A DNA stretch of 6,759 nucleotides from an uncultured Oscillospiraceae bacterium (GTDB lineage: Bacteria > Bacillota_A > Clostridia > Oscillospirales > Oscillospiraceae), in the NCBI GenBank assembly GCA_900757695.1, contig CAAEOU010000354.1, positions 1-6,759 on the forward strand, read 5' to 3'. The position numbers and the translations under genes are program-made. Positions 1 through 5,139 of the stretch are shown here, piece after piece (the first letter of the stretch is position 1; every line of letters starts with the position of its first letter). The notes under the pieces are model-generated. The model made no database searches. It was not told the DNA's origin and saw only the letters and a list, made by a program, of their open reading frames with translations.

Positions 1-370
1 CCACCAGGATCTTCATAGGCTCTACAAGGATTCTCTCCACAGTATAATAAGGGTTCATGGATTCTTTGGGATTTTGGAAAATATATTGCACATTGCGGCG
101 AAAGCGCCGGTACTCCTTTTCTCCCAGTGAGCGGATATCCTGCCCTTTGTATCGCACGATTCCCGATGTAGGCTGCTGCAGATCGCCAAATATCTCTCCC
201 AAAGTGGATTTTCCGCTTCCGCTTTCTCCTACCACGCCCAGAGTCTGTCCTGAGTACAGTGCCAGATCGATCCCCTGAAGCGCCTGAAACGTGTCCCTGC
301 GTCTCAGCAGCATCTGTTGCTTGACGGGAAACCGCTTTTCCATGCCGATTGCCTCCAATACTGCCGTCAT
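1..370 (-). CDS. DppF/OppF-like ABC transporter ATPase, partial (N-terminal 123 codons)
   Basis: This is the second ATPase of a peptide/nickel-class ABC importer. It hydrolyses ATP on the cytoplasmic face as a heterodimer with the DppD-like ATPase encoded just upstream. The start is the ATG at 370-368, which shares ATGA with the stop of the upstream gene. A strong site GGGAGGAG (plus 379-386) lies 8 nt before it. The visible 123 residues hold the Walker A motif GESGSGKS (48-55, K54) and the Q-loop YIFQNPKESMNP (96-107, Q99), followed by a family-typical TVERILVEPM. Signature motif, Walker B, H-loop and any C-terminal oligopeptide-type extension lie beyond the left edge. Family members usually run about 260-330 residues, so over half is missing. 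It is called F-type rather than D-type by gene order and by the alkaline insert VKQQMLLRRRD before the core. Substrate is unknown. Confidence 0.93.
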   Translation of the reverse strand, partial: MTAVLEAIGMEKRFPVKQQMLLRRRDTFQALQGIDLALYSGQTLGVVGESGSGKSTLGEIFGDLQQPTSGIVRYKGQDIRSLGEKEYRRFRRNVQYIFQNPKESMNPYYTVERILVEPMKILV

Positions 371-1335
371 GCCCTGCACTCCTCCCATGCTTTGCTGCAC
401 CGCACAAAATGTCCATCTCTCCGGGAGCTCTTAACCGAGCCGCCGCACTCCTGCCGGCATGCACTGCAGCGGGGCTGGAACAGGCAGTGGCTGGTATCCC
501 TTCCATGCTCCGGGACATAGCCTGGAATCTCATTGAGCCGGACGTTGCGGTCCTGGTCCAGCCGGGGGATCACAGACAGCAGCGCCTGTGTATAGGGGTG
601 CTGCGGCTGTGAAAATACTTCGTTGCTTCCGCCCGACTCCACTATCTGTCCCGCATACATTACCGCTACCTTGTCGCAATACCGCCGAATCAGGTTCAGA
701 TCATGAGAAATCATAATGATCGCCACATGCTGCTGTTCGTTGATCGAGTGGAATAGTTCAATGACCTGCTGCTTTACAACGCAGTCCAGCGCGGTGGTGG
801 GCTCATCCGCAATGATGACCTGAGGCTCGCACATCAGCGCCATGGCTATGTTTACCCTTTGGCGCATCCCGCCGGAGATTTGTGCGGGATAGCTCTCCAT
901 CACGCGGTTTACGTCGCGGATACCCACCCGGTCCAAAAGCGTTTTCGCCCGTTCCTGCGCAGCCTTTTTGGACGTCTGGAAATGGATGTGGTACCCATCC
1001 GTCAGTTGATTCTTGATTTTGATCAAGGGATGCAAATAAGCCACCGTGTTCTGCGGTACAAAACCGATTTTCTTGCCCAGAAATATACGCCGCTCCTTTT
1101 CCGGCAGGTTCAGCAGATCCTCCCCCAAAACCCGCAGATGTGTCACAGAGGCTGTCAGATCCTGCGGCAGTAGATGGAGGATCGCTTTTGCTGTGATTGT
1201 TTTTCCTGAGCCGGACTCGCCTGCAATTCCCAGACATTCCTGCCGTTTCAGACAGAGGCCCACATTTTTCACCAGAGCGTCTCCCTCAGCGCTGCGCACC
1301 GTAAGTCCCTCAATTTCCAAAACCGCATCATTCAT
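367..1335 (-). CDS. DppD/OppD-like peptide/nickel ABC transporter ATPase
   Basis: This is a complete 322-residue nucleotide-binding subunit of a peptide/nickel-class importer, acting at the inner face of the membrane beside the DppB- and DppC-like permeases. Motifs in order are Walker A GESGSGKT (39-46, K45), Q-loop Q95 within FVPQNTVAYLHP, signature ISGGMRQR (153-160), Walker B VIIADE (173-178, E178), D-loop TALD (181-184) and switch His H211 in MISHDL. A C-terminal oligo_HPY-type extension begins at HPYTQALLSVIP (246-257). The tail has Cys at 284, 290, 293, 297, 313 and 320. Related DppD/OppD tails carry a four-Cys set that binds an iron-sulphur cluster in some members; here there are extra candidates. 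The Q-loop region departs from the usual FQDPMTSLNP form. The start is supported by AAGGAG (plus 1345-1350) 9 nt upstream. The gene overlaps both neighbours by ATGA. Family assignment is firm; the ligand is not known. Confidence 0.96.
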   Translation of the reverse strand: MNDAVLEIEGLTVRSAEGDALVKNVGLCLKRQECLGIAGESGSGKTITAKAILHLLPQDLTASVTHLRVLGEDLLNLPEKERRIFLGKKIGFVPQNTVAYLHPLIKIKNQLTDGYHIHFQTSKKAAQERAKTLLDRVGIRDVNRVMESYPAQISGGMRQRVNIAMALMCEPQVIIADEPTTALDCVVKQQVIELFHSINEQQHVAIIMISHDLNLIRRYCDKVAVMYAGQIVESGGSNEVFSQPQHPYTQALLSVIPRLDQDRNVRLNEIPGYVPEHGRDTSHCLFQPRCSACRQECGGSVKSSRRDGHFVRCSKAWEECRA

Positions 1336-2150
1336 GTTTTCGATCTCCTTTTCACCAGCCGGTCGTTCAGCCCATCCCCCAAAAGATTAAACCCCAACAC
1401 CGTAATCAGGAGCACCACACCCGGGGCAATAGCAATATACGGATAGTTCAGAACAAACTGCCGTGCCTCGTTCAGCATCATGCCCCAACTGGGTGTCGGA
1501 GGCTGGATCCCCAATCCTAAAAAGGAAAGAGAGGACTCCAGAAGCACAGCACCGCCGATGCTGGAGCTGAATTGGGTAATCAGTCTGGGAAGCATATCCG
1601 GCAGCATATGAAACAACACAATATATCCTCCACTGCATCCATAGCTGTGCGCGGCCTTGATATATAGGCGCTGTTTATTCTCCAGCACCATGGAGTATAC
1701 CATCCTGGAAAATGTAGGAACCATAAAAAGCCCTATGGCCAACACAGCGCCCAAAATCCCCTTGCCCAAAACCGTGACCAGCATCATCGCAAGCAAAATA
1801 CCAGGAAAGGACATCATGCCGTCAATAAACCGCATAATAACTGCGCGCACCGCGCCTTTGAGCATGGCCGCCGATGCGCCAATAATGCTGCCCGCCAGCG
1901 CGCCCACGGTGACCGAGCACACGCCTACCAGCAGAGCCCAGCGAGACGCCTCCATGATTCGGCTCAGGACATCGCGCCCAAATTGGTCGGTCCCTAAAAG
2001 GTGTGCCGCACTGGGCAGCGCAAACCGGTTCAGTGTATCCATCTTTTCTGGATCTGCAGGCATCCAGAAAAACGAAATGATACATATAGCTGCGATGCTG
2101 GCCGCCATGATAGCACCTGCCCAGAAAGATACGCTCTGTTTTTTCTTCAT
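1332..2150 (-). CDS. DppC/OppC-like ABC transporter permease
   Basis: This is the second membrane permease of the importer, 272 residues, normal for the family. It pairs with the DppB-like protein to form the translocation path. A short cytoplasmic N-terminus (MKKKQ) precedes the first hydrophobic helix at about 9-30. Then comes the hallmark HLLGTDQFGRDVLSRI (50-65) that opens the binding-protein-dependent permease domain. Helices follow at roughly 72-96, 112-127, 130-150, 195-213 and 238-258. The EAA-type coupling loop, which contacts the ATPases, is AAHSYGCSGGYIVLFHMLPD (166-185). It keeps the G and the LP but has AAH where EAA is common. The C-terminal block LLESSLSFLGLGIQPP (203-218) with PSWGMMLNEAR (220-230), and the LGFNLLGDGLND ending (252-263), are typical of DppC. 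GAGGAG (plus 2162-2167) lies 11 nt before the ATG. ATGA overlaps occur at both ends. Confidence 0.96.
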   Translation of the reverse strand: MKKKQSVSFWAGAIMAASIAAICIISFFWMPADPEKMDTLNRFALPSAAHLLGTDQFGRDVLSRIMEASRWALLVGVCSVTVGALAGSIIGASAAMLKGAVRAVIMRFIDGMMSFPGILLAMMLVTVLGKGILGAVLAIGLFMVPTFSRMVYSMVLENKQRLYIKAAHSYGCSGGYIVLFHMLPDMLPRLITQFSSSIGGAVLLESSLSFLGLGIQPPTPSWGMMLNEARQFVLNYPYIAIAPGVVLLITVLGFNLLGDGLNDRLVKRRSKT

Positions 2151-3109
2151 CCCTGTACGGTCTCCTCTCCGGTACGGATAGTGGGGTTGGCGGCCATAAC
2201 CGCCAGATCCGTGACCAGCGATACCAAAACCACCATGGAGGTAATAAAGAGCACGATTCCCTGCAAAAGAATGATGTCCCGCTGCTCCACGGCAGTCAGC
2301 ATCAGACGGCCAATGCCCGGCAGAGCAAAAATTGTCTCTACAATGACCGTTCCTCCCAATAGTTTTGCCAGCTGCATACCTGAGATGGTGATGGGGGCAA
2401 TAATCGCCGAGCGCAGAGCATAATGCACAATGGCCCTAGCGGGAGGCAGGCCTTTCACATTTGCGCTCATCATAAAATCCTGTTGCAGGGCCGTCAGCAT
2501 GGATGACCGCACAATGCGGATCAGAATTCCCAGTTCCCCGATAGCCAGCACCAGAGAAGGTAATGCGATGCATTTCAAAAACGCACCGAAATTTTCACCG
2601 GGAGCGGTATACCCCGTGACCGGGAACCATCCCAAATAGGAGGAAAACAGCAGCATAAACAGCATAGCCAGCCAGAAAGAGGGCACCGCACCGCCAATCT
2701 GCATCACGGTACGCGACAGTAGATCCACAGGTGAACCCTTTTTCAGCGCGGCCAAGATTCCCAGAATAGCGGATACAACAAGTGCGGCTGCCATGGACAG
2801 CAGCGCAACGGAGAAAGTAACGGGAAGCCGCTGACAAATTAGCGTCCAAACATTTTCACCGTACAGATATGAAGTGCCCCAATTCCCGGTAAGTACCCCC
2901 TGAATCCAATGCATATACTGGACGTACCAAGGCCGGTCCAGCCCCATCGAGGCACGCAGGGCCTCAACCTTTTCCGGCGTGGCCTCAACCCCAAGAATCA
3001 ACTGCGCGGGGTCACCGGGGATACATAATAGAACCACAAATGTAATAAGCGATACAACAAACAGCACGGCAATGGCGCTGAGTAGACGTCTGACCACCAG
3101 TTTCAGCAT
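2147..3109 (-). CDS. DppB/OppB-like ABC transporter permease
   Basis: This is the first membrane permease of the importer, 320 residues. It begins with a membrane helix (about 8-30) ending in the family-typical PGDP (31-34). Next are the extracytoplasmic MGLDRPWYVQYMHWI (55-69) and GNWGTS (75-80), then the permease core with helices at roughly 98-122, 140-160, 178-198, 233-258 and 280-304. The coupling loop for the ATPases lies around 200-231 (SSMLTALQQDFMMSANVKGL onward). VETIFALPGIGRL (257-269) is a strong DppB/OppB signature. The start is fixed because an in-frame TAG lies only 6 nt before the ATG. The best ribosome binding site, AGGAAGG, sits 14 nt upstream, which is longer than usual and may lower expression compared with the binding protein. 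The gene follows a 113-bp gap after the binding-protein gene and overlaps the DppC-like gene by ATGA. Confidence 0.96.
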   Translation of the reverse strand: MLKLVVRRLLSAIAVLFVVSLITFVVLLCIPGDPAQLILGVEATPEKVEALRASMGLDRPWYVQYMHWIQGVLTGNWGTSYLYGENVWTLICQRLPVTFSVALLSMAAALVVSAILGILAALKKGSPVDLLSRTVMQIGGAVPSFWLAMLFMLLFSSYLGWFPVTGYTAPGENFGAFLKCIALPSLVLAIGELGILIRIVRSSMLTALQQDFMMSANVKGLPPARAIVHYALRSAIIAPITISGMQLAKLLGGTVIVETIFALPGIGRLMLTAVEQRDIILLQGIVLFITSMVVLVSLVTDLAVMAANPTIRTGEETVQG

Positions 3110-3123
3110 AGAGAACTATCCGT

Positions 3124-3130
3124 CCTTCCT
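3124..3130 (-). promoter_or_regulatory. Distant ribosome binding site of the dppB-like gene
   Basis: On the minus strand AGGAAGG lies 14 nt before the ATG at 3109. No better purine-rich match sits at the usual 5-10 nt, and the in-frame TAG between them rules out an earlier start. The other genes of the operon have sites at 8-11 nt. The long spacing may be one reason the membrane complex is made at a lower level than the binding protein; that effect is an inference. Confidence 0.5.
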
Positions 3131-3185
3131 GAGGTTACTCTCCCTTATCTAAGAAGTGCGTGCAACATCAAAATCCTTCAAAGCA

Positions 3186-3214
3186 GGCGGGCCCTGCATC
3201 CGGCAGGACCCGCC
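3186..3214 (-). promoter_or_regulatory. Intercistronic GC-rich hairpin between binding-protein and permease genes
   Basis: Arms 3186-3197 (GGCGGGCCCTGC) and 3203-3214 (GCAGGACCCGCC) form a 12-bp stem around a 5-nt loop. The single imperfect pair is C-A if read as plus-strand RNA but a G-U wobble in minus-strand RNA, so the stem is fully paired only in the operon transcript. It starts 8 nt after the TAA of the binding-protein gene. The sequence that follows on the minus strand (TGCTTTGAAGGATTTT) has only scattered T runs, so it is a weak intrinsic terminator at best. It could act as a leaky terminator or as a 3' stabiliser of a processed binding-protein mRNA, an arrangement well known for binding-protein-dependent ABC operons such as malE-malF. 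Confidence 0.7.
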
Positions 3215-3222
3215 CCCTGTTC

Positions 3223-4773
3223 TTATTGTCCGAGAGATATATCTTTCAATTCATAAATATCGATGGGATACAACTGAAAACCGGTTACTGCGCTGTCTGT
3301 CACGTAAATGGTAATAGGGTCCTGAATATAATAGGCAGGCACATCCTGAGCCAGGATCTCTTGGACCCGCTGCACGATTTCTGTACGCTTGTCCTCATCG
3401 GTTTCGCTCTTATAATCTGCAAGCAGCTGATCCACTTCTTCATTGGAATAATTGAAGTAGTTCTCACTGCTGTCAGACTGATAACGTGCCAAGAGCACAT
3501 ACGGGTCCAGACGCCCCGTGTGTCCTACCACAGTCAGATCATAGTTTCTTCCGTTGTACACGTCCGACAGCCACGCCGCCCATTCCACGATAGTGATATT
3601 ACAGGTGATTCCCACTTCTTTCAGCGAGTCAGCGATGACCTGCCCGGCGCTGACATATGCTGGATAACTCTTGGGCAGATACATTTCTAGCGTGAGACCG
3701 TCCTGATATCCCGCTTGAGACAGCAGTTCTTTGGCCTTTTCCGGATCGTAAGGGTATCGGTCATTCATATCCACATATTCTTTCAGAACTGTGGGGTAAT
3801 GCGAACCGATCTTCTGACCATAGCCCCACCATACCGTGTCGATCAGCGCCTGCTTGTCCACCGCATAGTTGATAGCCTGACGCACCCGTACATCCGACAG
3901 CGCCTCGTTCTGCAAATTCATCGCCATCAGCTGAAGACCATTGGACGGCGTGGTGATTACATTGAACTGCGGGTCATTTTCAAAGGCAGCCACCTGATCG
4001 CCGCTGACCGAGATAATGTCCAGTTCTCCATTACGCAAAGATGCAATCTGCGCCGTTGCATCCGGCATCATCTTGAAGTTGATCGTATCCAGATTGACCG
4101 TGTCATAATAGTCCGGATTTTTTGCAAGCGTCAGGGATTGCTGAGGCACCCACTCTTGCAAACGATACGGGCCGGTGCCTACCGGTTGATTTTTCAACGT
4201 ATCTGCGGCCTTGACATCCACAACGGCGGACCATGGATAGGCAAAATTGGAGAGTGCTGCCACATCTAGTGCTTCACAGGTTACTACCACAGTATCCGCA
4301 TCCTGAACAGAAAACGTATAATTGGCATAGTCCGCAGCGCGGGGGCTTTCCTCTTCCTTCAGACGCTGGAATGAGGCTACTACGGCCTGTGCGTCACAGA
4401 TGTCGCCGTTATGGAAGCGAACATCCGGCCGCAAGTGAAACGTCAGTGTCAGACCATCCTCCGATACCTCCCACTTCTGGGCCAGCCCTTCCCTCAGAGA
4501 ACCATCTGTATTGACCCGAAGAAGCGTATCGTATAGATTATTGGTAATCTGAAATGTACTGGCAGCTGTTGTGCGCTGCGGATCCAAGCCATCTGGATCT
4601 ACTGAGAGCGCCATACTCAACTCCCGTCCAGCAGACTGCGATTCCGCCGTTTGAGATGGCGGAGCGGGCGTCTGACCGACAGAATCCTCGCTGTTGGAAG
4701 TACCGCAACTTGCAAGAGACAGCGTCGCGGCAAACGTCAGTGCTGCGGCAAGCAATCGTTTCATCCTGTTCAT
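3223..4773 (-). CDS. Extracytoplasmic solute-binding lipoprotein, DppA/OppA (SBP_bac_5) family
   Basis: This 516-residue protein captures the ligand outside the membrane and delivers it to the DppB/DppC-like channel encoded downstream. The N-terminus has basic MNRMKR, a hydrophobic stretch and a lipobox LASC (20-23), so C23 should be the lipidated first residue of the mature protein. A Ser/Thr/Pro/Gln-rich linker (24-50) follows. Family blocks are LSVDPDGLDP (56-65), GTGPYRLQEW (199-208), VRQAINYAVDKQALI (297-311) and YDPEKAKELLSQAGY (342-356). Others are VEWAAWLSDVYNGRNYDL (396-413) and YYIQDP (481-486). Length is normal for the family. The ATG at 4773 is chosen over M4 because AGGGAG lies 9 nt before it. 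The gene leads the operon and is followed by a strong hairpin. Peptides are the commonest ligand, but nickel, glutathione, heme and opine binders belong to the same family and cannot be excluded. Confidence 0.96.
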   Translation of the reverse strand: MNRMKRLLAAALTFAATLSLASCGTSNSEDSVGQTPAPPSQTAESQSAGRELSMALSVDPDGLDPQRTTAASTFQITNNLYDTLLRVNTDGSLREGLAQKWEVSEDGLTLTFHLRPDVRFHNGDICDAQAVVASFQRLKEEESPRAADYANYTFSVQDADTVVVTCEALDVAALSNFAYPWSAVVDVKAADTLKNQPVGTGPYRLQEWVPQQSLTLAKNPDYYDTVNLDTINFKMMPDATAQIASLRNGELDIISVSGDQVAAFENDPQFNVITTPSNGLQLMAMNLQNEALSDVRVRQAINYAVDKQALIDTVWWGYGQKIGSHYPTVLKEYVDMNDRYPYDPEKAKELLSQAGYQDGLTLEMYLPKSYPAYVSAGQVIADSLKEVGITCNITIVEWAAWLSDVYNGRNYDLTVVGHTGRLDPYVLLARYQSDSSENYFNYSNEEVDQLLADYKSETDEDKRTEIVQRVQEILAQDVPAYYIQDPITIYVTDSAVTGFQLYPIDIYELKDISLGQ

Positions 4774-4817
4774 TTTAAATTACTCCCTAAAAAGTATTGC
4801 GCATATTGCACAAATTA

Positions 4818-4846
4818 AGTATAGCAAAAATGTCATTTTGAATAAA
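4818..4846 (-). promoter_or_regulatory. Candidate promoter of the peptide-class ABC operon
   Basis: On the minus strand an extended -10, TGCTATACT, covers 4826-4818. A TTTATT at 4846-4841 lies 17 nt upstream in the -35 position but matches consensus at only three of six bases. An extended -10 can compensate for a poor -35. A start near 4811 would give a leader of about 38 nt including the AGGGAG site at 4788-4783. This is read by eye and unproven. Confidence 0.4.
4827..4839. repeat. 13-bp dyad within the importer promoter spacer
   Basis: AAAATG (4827-4832) and CATTTT (4834-4839) are perfect inverted arms around one T. The dyad lies in the spacer between the candidate -35 and -10 of the operon, a common place for a repressor operator. 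It does not match the CodY or Fur consensus well enough to name a regulator. Confidence 0.35.
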
Positions 4847-4913
4847 TCAAATGTATGAAAAAAACGAGTGCCTAATGTAATGGTTTATATAGTCTAAGTA
4901 AAAAACGTGCTGA

Positions 4914-4933
4914 AATGATTTGACAAAATCATT
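4914..4933. repeat. Perfect 8-bp inverted repeat, possible operator
   Basis: AATGATTT (4914-4921) and AAATCATT (4926-4933) are perfect inverted arms around GACA. The element sits in the middle of the divergent region, away from both start codons. It contains an exact TTGACA (4920-4925) but has no good -10 at 16-18 nt. The low-GC 8-bp stem and the absence of a T-tract argue against a terminator; a dimeric regulator binding site is the more likely reading. Confidence 0.5.
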
Positions 4934-5093
4934 GGAGCAGTGGAATCCATTCTTCCAAATTAGCAGGAAAAAGCCGGGTCAAAGACAAGATCGTTTTCGT
5001 GGGAAAAGGCAATGTCCCGGATAGCGATATTGTTGACAATTAAAAGCGCAAGAAAAAAGCAAGAATTTGTTTGGAGAAAACCCGTGGATAATG

Positions 5094-5117
5094 TGCTAAA
5101 CTATATTTAAATATACT
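5094..5117 (+). promoter_or_regulatory. Candidate promoter -10 region of mgtA with a 14-bp palindrome
   Basis: Two -10-like hexamers occur here. TAAACT (5097-5102) is preceded by TG at 5094-5095 as an extended -10, and TATACT lies at 5112-5117. Neither has a convincing -35 at the right distance. Between them TATATTTAAATATA (5102-5115) is a perfect 14-bp palindrome. The leader before the gene would be only about 15-30 nt, leaving no space for a riboswitch if either of these is the real promoter. Confidence 0.3.
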
Positions 5118-5126
5118 CTGCAAAAT

Positions 5127-5139
5127 GGAGGAAACCTCT
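5127..5139 (+). promoter_or_regulatory. Start-deciding Shine-Dalgarno of mgtA, self-complementary
   Basis: GGAGG (5127-5131) lies 8 nt before GTG 5140 and fixes that start. The in-frame ATG at 5125 overlaps the site itself and has no purine-rich sequence before it, so it is unlikely to be used. GAGG (5128-5131) can pair with CCTC (5135-5138) around an AAA loop, which could partly mask the site in the mRNA. Confidence 0.6.

Larger units (their letters stand above)
4774..5139. other. Divergent intergenic region between the ABC operon and mgtA
   Basis: These 366 bp separate two divergently transcribed units. The parts nearest each gene are strongly AT-rich. The region has a likely importer promoter, dyads at 4827-4839, 4914-4933 and 5102-5115, and a weak pairing of CCGGG (4974-4978) with CCCGG (5016-5020) enclosing a small stem (TTTTC 4994-4998 with GAAAA 5003-5007). 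An open stretch 4924-5043 on the plus strand reads in a protein-like way (LAGKSRVKDKIVFVGKGNVP) but has no ATG, GTG or TTG in a sensible position. I see no tRNA, no insertion sequence and no recognisable M-box riboswitch. Confidence 0.6.

Noticed and set aside
859..1390. Plus-strand open frames of about 104 and 114 codons opposite the DppD-like ATPase
   Set aside because: They lie wholly antisense to a well-supported gene, show no domain motif, and mirror its codon structure.
1657..2423. Plus-strand open frames of 174 and 140 codons opposite the permease genes
   Set aside because: They are shadows of the DppC- and DppB-like genes, with low-complexity composition and no family motif.
3160..4269. 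Plus-strand open frames of 176 and 184 codons opposite the binding-protein gene
   Set aside because: They are antisense to a complete lipoprotein gene, and their start contexts lack ribosome binding sites.
4914..4933. Inverted repeat as an intrinsic terminator
   Set aside because: The stem is AT-rich, no T-tract follows on either strand, and no gene ends nearby.
4920..5038. Two exact TTGACA boxes (4920-4925 and 5033-5038) as -35 elements
   Set aside because: Neither has an acceptable -10 at 16-18 nt downstream, and the first lies inside a perfect inverted repeat that explains it equally well.
4774..5139. CRISPR array, tRNA or insertion-sequence end in the intergenic region
   Set aside because: No repeated units, cloverleaf or terminal inverted repeats with target duplication are visible.
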